From Turbatrix aceti (lineage: Eukaryota > Nematoda > Chromadorea > Rhabditida > Panagrolaimidae): 64,000 nt of DNA. Position numbers and translations under genes: made by a program. Of the stretch, positions 27,911 through 38,913 are shown piece after piece (the stretch's first letter is position 1; each line of letters starts with the position of its first letter). Below the pieces are notes generated by a model. The model searched no databases. It was not told the DNA's origin and was given only the letters and a program-made list of their open reading frames with translations. The stretch covers positions 8,131,246 to 8,195,245 of the forward strand of contig OZ017770.1 of the NCBI GenBank assembly GCA_963969345.1, given 5' to 3'.

Positions 27911-29894
27911 CTAGTCGAGGGGACTGGAAATGACATCCACGAGCCGTTCTTTGAGATCGAAAATTTTGAGTTCGGAGACAAAGGTATCCAGCTCCTCGCC
28001 ACCTTTCAGAAAGCCTTCGAGGTGACTGGAGCTCATCTTAAGCCGGTGATCGGTCACCCGATCATCCTTGAAGTTGTACGTTCTTATCTTCTCCGCACGA
28101 GCACGCGATCCAAATTGCAGACGACGGGCAGACGCCGTCTTCGAGCTGACATCGTCGACCTTTTGTTGCATCAGAATAGCCGCCAGCTTCTTGCGTGCAA
28201 TCTGAAATAGAAAATAATGGTAATAATCATTTGTGATCATTGCTTGTTTTTGAGTGCCACCATGTGGCAGACTGACGTATTAGGCCAGAGAGTCCAAATT
28301 CCAAATGTTCTGGTAAAACAACGAAGGATTACAAGCTACAACTTTTTATCAGCATCTATTTCCGTAACCATCGTACAGTGAAATAAAAAAAATCTACGCA
28401 GAAAGCACAAAGTGTATTTTACTGATAGTATTATAAAAAAATTGATAATTTTTTTTAAATGATATTTTTGTTGAAAACATTTTTTTGTTAAAATTTTGAT
28501 ATTAGCAACAAAATAAAACTATCTTAATCAAAATTTCTTTTAAGAAACCCCGTGCAAAAAAAAATTAACCTTTGTATCAAATTTAAATCTGAAAAAAAAA
28601 ATACAAAGTGAAAACAAAAAAAACCTGCTATTTTTCGAAGTTTGAACGATAAACTTGCATTGATACAAAAAAACATGTTTTTTCAAACCAAAAACAAAAA
28701 AAACAACATCGTAAGATGTACAAACTACAGTTTGTTGATTGTTAACCTCAGAATACCCCAGAAATTAAAAATTAAAAAAAAATGTTTAACGGAAGAAATA
28801 AAATTTTCAACTAAAAACCAAACATCACTCGTTAATGCAGACTACGAAGATTGAGCCATGTGGTTTTCATCGATCACGTCAACATCTTACCTGAATATTG
28901 GTGTACTGAAAGCGATCTTCCATACAGTGGACCTGAATTCCAGTCGGCAGATGGGTGATGCGGCAGGCTGTCGAGCGCTGATTCACGTTCTGTCCACCTG
29001 GCCCGGAGGCCCGCATTGTTTCGATTTTCAATTCGTTCGTTGGAATGATCATTTCAACCTGAAAATCGTTAATTCAAGCGTGAAATAACCAGGAGAATCA
29101 AAAATCTCACATTTTCAGGTTCAGGCAGAACAACTAAGCTTATGGTACTCGTATGCATGATCGAAGCGTTGAAAGGGACCCGTTGGACACGATGAACGCC
29201 GGCTTCGAAGCGCATGTCGGCGTAGCAGGTCGGGCCTTCGAGGAGGACGAAAGCGCTCCGAAGTCCTCCGTTTGGCACTGTTTCGCACTGGAGCGGAGTC
29301 CACAGCCAGCCCCGAAACGCTGCGTACTGGCGATACATGTTGTAGACTTCGTTGGCGAAGATCATGGATTCCACGCCACCGGCGCCCCTAGAAAAGCAAA
29401 AAAAAAATGAATATTCAAAGTGCAAGGAATAAAAACCAACGATGCGAATTCCAGCTGACACTTGGAGAGCACGTCAAACTCAGTTTTTGGAACCAATGAG
29501 TACGCCAGGGAATCAGTAAGCTCGTCCAAGGCTTCCTGGACCGATTCCGTGTCTTGTTTGATGGCGAGTTGAAGTTCTGCATCGGTTGTTTCTATAAAAC
29601 TATCTTTGAAAACATAAAACCGCCTCAAGGATTACCTTTGTCCATTTCACTGAGTTGAACGAGTTCATCCCGCTTTTCAGACAATTGTGCCCAGCAGGAG
29701 GAAATGTCCTGCCATCGGGAGAGCGTAGGCGAAGGCACTGAGATCTCGCCAAGCTTGGCAGATGCGAATCGCTTCACAACTTCATTGCAGAAGTTCTGGC
29801 AATTGTCGGTCTCGATGATGGAGGCAAACTGTGACAGACTTCTGACCTGAATCACCGATCTGCTTCTCAACACCCGTATGCAAGACGACAACAT
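27911..29894 (-). CDS. MTRF1L: Mitochondrial class I peptide chain release factor (RF1-like)
   Basis: Five exons: 29894-29636, 29591-29441, 29387-29111, 29058-28891, 28201-27911; 381 aa. It releases the finished peptide at stop codons on mitochondrial ribosomes. An Arg-rich leader (about the first 20-25 aa) fits mitochondrial import. The PCRF domain includes 'SGAGGVES'. The RF-1 domain carries the catalytic GGQ ('SGPGGQNVNQ', GGQ at 250-252) and a basic C-terminal segment with 'RAEKIRTYNF'. Oddity: the codon-recognition PxT tripeptide after 'RVQRVP' reads 'PFN' (208-210) and the following loop to 'HTST' is shorter than usual. The last intron (28202-28890) is 689 nt, far longer than its neighbours. 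No alternative family fits. Confidence 0.92.
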
Positions 29895-30439
29895 TCTTGG
29901 AGCATCGCAAGATAAATATCTCCGATATGTTACGTGAAGCTATCTCACTTCCGCTGGCCGTTTGTCGCACTTTGCCAAACCCAATGAACTCCCCACTGAT
30001 TTCACGTGTCAAAAAAATAACACTGGAACATTGTTTTTTTCCGCTCATAGCATTCTGTTATTTGTTTGCAAGTTTTTTTTTCGCCCACTTGTTGTGATGA
30101 TGATTGCAATGTATTTACACAACCGGCAACGGCTTGCAGGATAAAACGAATTTTAGAAGAAAAAAAGGTAACAATGTGGTGGACAAAAAAAGGTTACGCG
30201 ACATGCAACTTTTGTTCGGCTGCAAAATGGGTCGCATGGCATTCATTGGAAACAAATCACAGAACAAGCGTATAATAACAAGAAAAAAAACGAAGAATGA
30301 TCAGAAGAGTAAGCGCTGGGGTAATTTGGTATATACAAACACGATCACGTTTTCTTTCGGCGACGGCAAATTTGTCGAGAAATTAAATCCATTCCTTCTT
30401 TTTTTTAACAATAGATGGCAGACCCGTGTATTCGTTATG
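29895..30439. other. Intergenic region
   Basis: Spacer between the 5' end of the release factor gene and the 3' end of the BNIP3-like gene. Short open frames exist but lack supporting features. Confidence 0.4.
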
Positions 30440-31325
30440 CTAGTTCGCATGATTCTTGGAGAGCTTTTTGCAGATGCAAAATCTGCAAAAAAAATGATTA
30501 GCATTGCTAAATAGGATTTTTGCAGAAAATGGCTTACCCAATGGTGGCTCCCAGCATGAAGGTCATCAAGTTAGAAACGACGAGACCAAGAATGACTTCG
30601 AAACGGAAGAACACAGACTTGTTGGCGTGCTCGATGGCATAGTCAAACTCAGATGCCAGCTCCGGAGCAGGACTGTTGGGGGGAGTGGTGAGGGTCGAGC
30701 CGATCTGGCCACTACGGTGACGGAACAGTCTAAAAAAATACATCCATAAAAAAAGTGGAAAGTGGCCATAAAAGTGTCAAACAATTTCGAGTATTTGCAC
30801 GCATACACGGTGATAGGTGCAAACACGAGGCAATCATAAACAGAAAAAAAAAGAACAACAAACACACGTACCTGTTGGGAGGAATGGCTTCGGGTCGACT
30901 GGACCAATCCCAGATCCATTCAGTCGACTTTCCACTGGGCATGTCCTTAGCCAGGCGGAATTTGACCTGTTCAAGGTTGTTTTCGAACTCTACGTGAGGA
31001 CCCTGTACGCTGACCGGGCTGAGGCGAGAGTCCTTGGAATGCATGCCGTCGTTGGAGCCGTCCTTCTCGATCATGATAGCCTCAACGCTGCTGCATAAAC
31101 TCGTCCGGCTGGGAGCAAGCTCGATCCAGGATTCTGTAATAAATATCCTCGGCTTGCTGGATGGAATGCACATGACAAAAACAAACCAGGCATGCTGTCG
31201 CTTTCGTCGGAAGCTTTTTCCTGTTGCTGCAGCTGCTGCGGCGTCGGAGGTGCAGGGACAACGGGCGTCTGGCCAAGACGCTTTTTGGCATCAAACATCG
31301 CGGGCTGGCGGCCAAAGAACGACAT
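30440..31325 (-). CDS. dct-1: BNIP3-like mitophagy receptor (DCT-1 family)
   Basis: Four exons: 31325-31187, 31133-30872, 30729-30538, 30482-30440; 211 aa. BNIP3 proteins sit in the outer mitochondrial membrane and recruit autophagosomes. The signature '[15 protein letters not shown]' is almost identical to vertebrate BNIP3 ([14 protein letters not shown]). The LC3-interacting motif 'SWIEL' (W at aa 49) corresponds to 'SWVEL'. A Ser/Pro-rich linker precedes the C-terminal membrane helix ([20 protein letters not shown]), with a Gly-rich packing face but Asn in place of the His of mammalian BNIP3. The last exon (a short basic tail) is the least certain; it was chosen because it keeps phase and uses a good acceptor. 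A 5' non-coding exon is possible near 31403-31430. The neighbouring genes do not add to the assignment. Confidence 0.9.
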
Positions 31326-34300
31326 GATGATCAACGAGTGAAACAAGAGATTGAATAAAATGAAATTGAATAAGTGTAGAAATCGACGCCCTCCGCTTAC
31401 AGTTGATGCGGTTCGTCGTGAACGCTGAAAATATTCACGTATAGTCGAACAACACCCTAAAAGCTGACAAAAATCACGCTCCGCCTCAGATTGCAATCAG
31501 AATCGAAAAAAAAAGTTGTGAAAACGTGCCAATCATCGAAAAGGAGTAATGGATAGGAGCAGACTCACACGCTGCCTCGCTCCGAGTCCTGGCCGCGACA
31601 TGAGAAACAAGAATGACTTCCATACAAAAATTGTGAAATAAAAAAAAGCGGATGGGAAGTGGTGCAAAAAGCAGGACGACGAAAATCACGTGAAGTTCCG
31701 AAGTGCATGGCTTGAGTTAGAACTTCAAAAAACGTGGATACGTGACATGTCAAAGGGTTATAAAAAAAGGAATTTTTGAAACAAATTATCGTTTCATGAC
31801 AGCATGACCTAACTCAGAGAACAACATCACCTATCATCGGTTAAAACAGTTATTACTGAGTTTTCCCGGTCGTAGTGGAGCAGCAGCAGCAACACCAGCA
31901 ACAGCAGTAGCCACGGCCAGTGGCAGAAACGCAGCAGGGGTTTGGGCTGTAGGAAAAATGGATAGATAGACAGATAGACGGCTAGATGCATCAATTATTT
32001 CAGAATTTTTTGTCTAAATGAAGTCAAAAAAAAAATCTGGCACGCAATGTAGATATTCGCAGGCAGTATGGAGCTACGAGCGTATAAGAGGAAAACACGA
32101 GTTTTGCAACAAAACAAGAGAGAAAAAAGAATTTGCACAAAAAAAGTTTTTTTGACTTGAAAGGATCGAACTCGACCCCGCTGGACGTCACGGGCGGACC
32201 AGAGTCGAGTGAGTTGACACAAAAACCGGTAAACAAGTAAAAATGAGAAAAAAAAATGGTGAACGGAATTCCCCCTCCTGTAAATCGTTGCTTCACGTAT
32301 ACAAAAGTGAGCCGACACGAAAACATCGAAGTTTGATTCATAGAGGCAACCAACCACAAATACACGTCCAGAACAATTTGCTCCAGAGTGGCAGGGAAGA
32401 GAGCATCGCGACCAAGCGGGCTACCAATCATCGGCTATGGGATAGGCAACGAAATCCGACAGGCACATACATAGATGATAAATATAACGTTCTGAATTTA
32501 CCACAAATCAGAAAAAGAAAAAAATGTGCGATTAAAATAAAAAAAAAATAACAGTGCAGTCATTCGACTCACGCGGGCGGACAGGACAAAACCAAGCAAA
32601 GCAAGCTAAGCGTGACTATTTTCAAAGTCTGATAAAACAAAGCGCGCGCTGGCTTCGTTTGTCAAATAAAATCATACGTTGCATCAAATCCGCCATATGA
32701 TGTAAGAAAAAGGGAGTGTAGTATTATTCGATAGCCAAGAGCTACGAAGAGGAAAGCGAGACGTCGATAATCGTTAAAAGTGGCAGGCAAAAACGTTAAT
32801 TATGGGACTACGGACTGTTTTGCTCCTTGTGAGCTGCATATGACAGACAAGGGCGAGCGAGCACGAGAAAGAGGGCGCGGGCGCGTGCGCATGCTTACAG
32901 CAAACTGCCAAGCAATGCTTTGAGTCCGCATTTGGTGTGGTTCTGGTGAGTCTGTCATCTGGCAACCCAGTCAAGCCAAAAAAGCATGAGTTAGTTAAAA
33001 TGAGACACGCTCTCTCACTCTCTCTCCCGCGTATGTTAGCTATTGCGCGAAGCACAGCACCACACATCCCCCAACAACCACCACCACGGCGAGATGAGGA
33101 GAGCCCTGTCCTGTGACAAGGCGAAAATGAAATGCAACCACACAAATAAACAAAAACGTCTTCCCCTTTTCTTGTCTTCCTTATTGGCAGACCGGAGGCG
33201 ATCGATAGCCCCCCCCCCTCCCCTTCCCTGGAAGAGAACACTTGCGAACAAACATATTTCAACCCGCCACTCCAATGACGGATAATTTGTCCGCCAAAAA
33301 ATAGCCACGAAAAAACACCGGGTCGTGGTCCGGAGTCTCGTAGGCCCGAGACATCATGTGACCTCGCATTCATTGCCAGACTCGTGCGAAAGAGAGAAAC
33401 TCCTCCATGCGTGTGCATGTCGCCTGGTCTCCTTATACCAAGTCTTGACAAGAGTATATCAAAATTTTAGCCACAGCAACATTTTTAGAGCGATAGGAGG
33501 TAATGAACCATAATTGTTGACGTCGAACAAATAAATAACGATGTGAAGAAAAAATAAAAAGGGAAAGTTTGTGTCGCCTGACAAACTGAGTGACACTGCG
33601 AAAAGCACTGCATGTCTATTACAATCATATGATCATCTCGCAAGGAGGTAGTGGAACAAATTCAACAAAGACTTAACTATGCTTACCAAAATATAAAAAA
33701 AAACGAGGTCATCTGCCTACGTGGCAAGTATAAAAAAACAAGGCTAATAAGCACGAGGAGAACCTACTGGAACACAACCTGCACGTGAAAATAAAATAGA
33801 AAAGAAACAAAAGGTTATCGAAAAGCGCTGAAGCTCCTCATCCTCCTGCCTCTTCCCCGCCTCTCAATTTCAATCAACTTTGCATAAATTGTATGACCAC
33901 GCGGTGAAAATGAAATACGACGCGCAGCATAAATAGTATCTATACATCGATTTTACTCTTTTCGCTGCCGTTATGCGCGTTGTTGTTGTGGTATAACAAA
34001 ACGGTCAATGACCAGGTTTCACCCTCCTACAAGAGTGTGAAATCAGCTGACCATTCTCTGCCGCTGCGGCTGGCTTTTTGTTGCCTCGACACCCTCCACA
34101 TGCCTTTCAAAGCTGTTATAATAATTTCTGTTTGTGTAGCTAGCTTGCTACAGATGTCTGTCGCCGACTTTTATTTTTCGGCGACTTTCATCGCCCTAAA
34201 ATCGCATTTTCCAATTTTATAAAATGATTTTAAAAAATCTTGAAAAGTTGTTCTTTGATAAAAAAAATATAAAAAGAAATGCAGACATGATGGTACAAAA

Positions 34301-34487
34301 AAGTGACCATTATACGAAGAACAAAAAAAAGCAGATGAAAAAACTGGCAACATTTGATACAACTTGTTATCAATGGAAATCATTCGTATCACGTCGGAAA
34401 TCATCTTACTGGTTGTTCAGGAGAATAATTATTAGTTTAAAAAGTACTTGAAATGTGACAATCATGAAACGACGCCGTTTGCGTGAT
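31326..34487. other. Large intergenic region between BNIP3-like and ARL3 genes
   Basis: About 3.1 kb, probably containing the promoter of the BNIP3-like gene on its left. There is a CAG/CAA-rich patch at about 31879-31915 whose minus strand reads Cys-rich in one frame and Leu-rich in another, preceded on the minus strand by an acceptor-like site near 31950. The long frame at 32774-33451 (-) looks like chance. No gene could be supported. Confidence 0.45.
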
Positions 34488-35412
34488 TTATGAAGGTTTT
34501 GCAGTACTGTTTTTTATATTTTTAGATATCCAGTCCATACCATCCTGAAGTTGATTTATGCATTAGATAATTACTTTTTTATTCTCACGTAATGGGCTGT
34601 GTTCACCTACCTTTATTCCCTCGCCCGTAACCGCAGAGCAGGCTTGAATTTGCCACGAACGGTCACGTATGTTTACGAGAGACAGGCCATCGGCTATATC
34701 ACTGGCTTTTGCAGCTGTCAGTAGGTCTTGCTTGTTTGCAAATATTAGTAGAGGAACATTTCGTAACTTTTCTTCGTCGAGGAGTTCCGACAGTTCCTAC
34801 AAATAATTTTTTATTCCTATTCACACACGTAAGATGAAAGGTGTTATTATATTTACATACCAGAGAGGTTTCGTCGAATCGCTTTCGGTCACTGCTATCA
34901 ATGACATAAATCTGAAAACAGGAAATTTTCAACATTCCGGAGCGGGGGAAATTAATGCAAATGCCCTACCAACACGTCGGTGTTTTCAAAGTAGTTTTTC
35001 CAGTAGGGTCGAATTTTTCTTTGACCCCCAATATCCCATACATTGAGTTTGATGTCATCGGATAACATACTCTTGATGTTGAATCCCTGCAATTCCCTAT
35101 CGGGTTATTAGCCAGTTCGCTGGACTTCCTCCAAACCTGCGTTGGCGTGATGTGTGTAACATCTTCAGCAGCCAGCTTTTTTAGGATTGTTGTTTTGCCG
35201 GCATTATCTAGTCCTAAATTTTTTTTTGGGGTAGACAATTTATTACTTCGCTCTTCCCAGATGCGCCCCAACAGATAACGTACCAAGCAGTAAAATCCGC
35301 AATTCTCTTCCTTGTTGATTTTTAAACTTTTTTAGTATGCTGAGCAATCCCTAAAAAAGCATTCCCTGCTGACACGACACGTCCAAATGACAATTGAATT
35401 GGCACTTACCAT
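34488..35412 (-). CDS. arl-3: ADP-ribosylation factor-like 3 small GTPase
   Basis: Seven exons: 35412-35410 (the ATG alone), 35350-35284, 35213-35137, 35086-34970, 34911-34861, 34796-34611, 34544-34488; 185 aa against 182 in human ARL3. ARL3 releases lipidated cargo from UNC119/PDE6D carriers and acts in cilia. It begins 'MGLLSILKK', has P-loop 'GLDNAGKT', switch II '[13 protein letters not shown]', base-specificity 'NKQD' and 'CSA', and the ARL3-type stretch 'ITPTQGFNIKS'. The start codon is alone on its own exon, ending G|GTAAG, and joins in phase to the GLLSIL exon. All G motifs are intact. Confidence 0.96.
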
Positions 35413-36004
35413 CGCGCTTTGACCACCAGACAAATAATAGTCGAAGAAATAAAAAAAAAGCGTTACGTGATCGTAGTTTCACCTAGGCACTTTGTAAGAA
35501 AACAAGCACAATAAATGCGGGGAGGGCCTCGACTTGGCATGTTCGTCGTCGTTGGCTACCCCGCCGACACCGTTGCCATGTCAACCCCGTGTAACAGCAA
35601 TGATCTTCTTTCAACGTGAAATAAAGTTTTTTGCCAACTCCCTCTGGTGGTACTCATTTGTTAACACGCCGCCTTTCTGGTACAACATAGTACCAAGCCA
35701 CTTAACTCTGTCTCACTTTATCGTCAATCAATCACACAGAAAACAGTAGGGGGTGCTGTCAGAAAAGTATAAGTATGAAGAATATCATGCATCTTGTTCC
35801 AATGCTTCATTTACAAACAAGTCAAAAAAAAACATTGAAATATTGAAGATTATAAAGATGCACGAGCCGCCGTTTTTTTTAACAATAAATGTATGATGCT
35901 TATTTTTTGTTTGTTGGGTGTTGTTCGCGTGAGTAACATACAAGGCTTGATAAATACTGTAATGTTCTGGCTTTTCTGATTACATGGCTGCGTCTTTCAT
36001 TTTT
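35413..36004. other. Intergenic region
   Basis: 5' flank of ARL3 and 3' flank of the FLP-11-like gene. No gene or repeat was recognised. Confidence 0.45.
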
Positions 36005-36397
36005 TTAGAAGACTGGGTTGAATCCTCGGACGTAGTAGGAACGGAGGGGGATGGGTCCGTTTTCGCCGATCGAACCGGTGTCCAGGAATTCAATGGTGTC
36101 CTCGTCGGCTGCATTGGCTGTGTTCAAGTCTGATCGTTTGCCAAAACGCACCAACGAGTTACGCATCGCCTTTTTGGCTGGTCGGTAGGGGAAGCTGAAA
36201 AAAAACAACAAAAAATTATAGAATTCAGAAAAAAACAGTTTTCGTCATACATATTAAAAAAATGAATTTTGAATACATATTTTTTTATTGTTTACATCAA
36301 AAATAACCAAAGCGTGAACTCCCACTTACCTGGATGCCACCAGAGTAACCAAAACGAAAACAATGAGAAGTCGGAACAACTGACGCATCGGGTTCAT
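36005..36397 (-). CDS. flp-11: FLP-11-like FMRFamide-related neuropeptide precursor
   Basis: Two exons: 36397-36330 and 36194-36005; 85 aa. The signal peptide (hydrophobic 'LLIVFVLVTLVAS') is followed by a dibasic site KK, the peptide 'AMRNSLVRFG' and a second dibasic site KR. Processing would give AMRNSLVRF-amide, one substitution from the FLP-11 peptide AMRNALVRF-amide of C. elegans. Only one RFamide copy is present, whereas the C. elegans precursor carries several related copies. The C-terminal 43 aa are acidic then neutral, end in 'VRGFNPVF', and have no further dibasic site. An acceptor 34 nt before the ATG (36431) fits spliced-leader addition. In C. elegans FLP-11 is made by the RIS sleep neuron; a similar role here is inference. 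Confidence 0.88.
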
Positions 36398-37420
36398 GAT
36401 GTTGGTGGTCTCGGCAAAAAATTTAAAGTGCCTAAAAAAAGAAGAAGAGTTTGTGAGTTTATCACTTGTTTATACCCGGTCAAAACAATGCAACATTGGA
36501 AATTCTTGTACACACTCTTGATGCTCCCTAAGAGCACATTTATCACGATTGGGCCAAAAAAACGACAAAAATAACACGCCCTCGCTTTGTTTGTTTAAAA
36601 AATTCGTCATGGTCGTCAGAATATAGTAACTTCTACTGTAACTACATTCCAACTCGTGTTAGACGTATTAGCGGCTTCGGCAACTCAAGATGGATGGATT
36701 CGACCATGGAAAAATTTTTTGGTCTTTCGCTACCCAAGACTGGTGGCTTTTATATTTATCCAGAACCACAGAACGGCCCCACCCAACATGCCGTACTTTA
36801 GAAAAAATTCTAGCATTTTTTGGTAAATGCCCTCTGAGCAGTGGAGCGGTTTTGCCCAGATACCAAAAAGGGGGTGGAGCCTATGAACTCATCCAGCGCC
36901 AAATCAGCAAAAACTTGGGTTCACCGCAACCTTGCTTTTTGGATCCCCAGGAAAAAAAAACATGTTTATTTTTGTTCATACTTTTCTGTTTTTTTAGAGT
37001 CATCGCACAAACCATTTCCCAAATTTTTCAACCTGTCAAATAAGGCTTAATTGTGCATACAAGTGTCAGCGGCTCCCCCGGGCTGTTGTGCCAGAGCGGG
37101 GGCTTCTGAAGACACAAATATCACATATGTATGTATGCGTGCTTTGAAAATTCAGCACCCCTTTAACATAAGCGATAATACATCGACGTGATTTCTATAG
37201 CCTACAAAAACGGGGTTACCAGTCTTTTAAAAGACTCAAATGAATAGTAAAAGCAAAGTTTCGCTAATGACAAGCAAAATACAATAGAATATGTTTTTCC
37301 CACACATTCGACAGAAAAAAATGTTTGTACTTATAAACGGCAGACTTTTTTGATGAATAGCGGATAGAAAACGGCGGCAACTGTCTGTAACAGCGTTCCA
37401 CTAGTCTACCCCGAGGTACG

Positions 37421-37439
37421 TTTATTTATTTATTTATTT
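37421..37439. repeat. (TTTA)n simple repeat
   Basis: About five TTTA units next to the 3' end of the minus-strand LINE relic. Such runs are common at the 3' ends of some non-LTR retrotransposons. Confidence 0.7.
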
Positions 37440-37444
37440 CACCA

Positions 37445-37880
37445 TTACTCAGTGGTTAGTTATCATTAGACCAGATATTAGGAGGCACAAATGATGTCCA
37501 CGTAGGTGTAAATGTCTCGATTCGTTTTGGTCGCGATTTCTTCTTCCCATCGTTGCTGTGGTCTGGTTTTCGTCTTGTTGAACACCGAGTTGAGCGAATC
37601 GACCCAGCGTAGAGTGGAGGGAGAGCTCGAAATCGTCCTCGATGTCCTTGAGGAGAAGTCCGGAGGAGATAGGTCGCTGATCCCGCCATTTCTGTACCAT
37701 CCACTGCGTCTTCTTGACGTTGACTTCCAGTCCGACGTCCTTGCAGATGATTTCCTGAAGTTCTTCGCCAGTGTGGGAGAAAAGAACGACGTCGTCAACG
37801 TTTTGCGAATGGCCTCTTCAAAATCCGTCAGCAGTGAGCGTGCGTTGATGGTAGCGACGCTGAGCCGGAATCTAGACATT
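37445..37880 (-). pseudogene. Fragment of a non-LTR retrotransposon reverse transcriptase
   Basis: On the minus strand, 'NVDDVVLFSHTGEELQEI' resembles the catalytic box of LINE reverse transcriptases (usually 'FADDIVLFS'). It is followed by 'GLEVNVKKTQWM', the typical next block, and a 'RFAQLG' stretch. Upstream, 'LLTDFEEAIRK' lies in a different frame, so at least one frameshift or deletion separates the parts. Only about 140 residues remain and the preceding polymerase motifs are missing, so it is an inactive remnant. Confidence 0.65.
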
Positions 37881-38913
37881 TTTTTTTTTTTTTTAGCCTA
37901 CGTTTGACAGGGTGGCCAGCCCGGGAGTCAAACGGCGCTTTCAATTCTCACACTTGCGCTGCTTCCCGAATGCGATCGCGAACGCAAACTGCTGTCGCGG
38001 ACAGGAGAGGCGGAATAAAACCGACCGTCCGCTAGGCGTGCAAGAATGAAGACTGTTCGTTTATCAAAGCCCGAGGTACGTATTATATGTTAATTCAAGA
38101 CTGATAAAAAATAGCTATTTTGGTTTTGAAAGGGACATATTTTGTGTTTCTTCAGAAAGAAGAGACAAATATGTAAATGAGCATTTGAAAAGTCCCCGGA
38201 TGACAAGTTCAACATCAATTATTGTTGATTTCCAAGTAAGGATCGACAGCTTTGCATTTGCTTTTTTTGTACTTTAAACTAGGGTGTCCTTATTTTCATT
38301 ACGATAGAAGGCGGAAGAAAAACTTATTTTGTCGTCTGACGGTGCCTAAAAAGCTAGGATATTAATTATTTGTTCGAAAAAAAATGCAATGAGTGACAAT
38401 TTTTTGTTTTTGCAGAGTTACGAAAAACACGTGAATCGTAATTATCAGCGTTCTGTATAATTGCACTATTTGTATTCCAAGAAAATTCGTCATTTTTGTT
38501 CACCCTGGAAATGAGTTGAAGTCAGAATTCAATCTTTTTGGAACGGAAGCCAAACCCTGATTGACAAGCACACAGTCAATGAAACCCAATCTTGGAGCGA
38601 GACGAGACAGGACAAGAGCCTAGTCATTAGTGTACAATAAGTGGTCAAAATGAAGTCAAAGCAAACACGTAAGACAGCCCCTGAGAGGTTTTTCCAAGAT
38701 ATCTTTGTTCCTTTTGTCTTTGTCCTCCGGTAGCGGCTTCACGCAAGCAGACAATGAAAAAAACCTATCTGACGGAAATGCAAAATAGAGGAAACGGGCA
38801 ATTTTCGAAGTGTTAGGTGCGTAGAACAAAGCCCTCCTCGCCAATTAACAGTGACAAATTTATTTCTCCCAAACGGGCCATAACGCCTTTAGGGGCATCA
38901 AAAGTGACAAAGC

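Larger units (their letters stand above)
36398..38913. other. Intergenic region with a LINE relic
   Basis: About 2.5 kb upstream of the FLP-11-like gene and downstream of the IRG-7-like gene. It contains the decayed reverse transcriptase fragment at about 37445-37880 and a (TTTA)n run at 37421-37439. Otherwise I see only AT-rich sequence. Confidence 0.5.

Noticed and set aside
32774..33451. 225-aa open frame on the minus strand
   Set aside because: Composition is irregular, with no domain, no signal peptide and no homologous feel, and it overlaps other open frames in a simple-sequence-rich spacer. Probably chance.
37036..37110. GC-rich hairpin near 37070 (gctcccccggg / agcgggggctt)
   Set aside because: Short and imperfect; no terminal repeats or duplication, and it does not resemble a known RNA gene.
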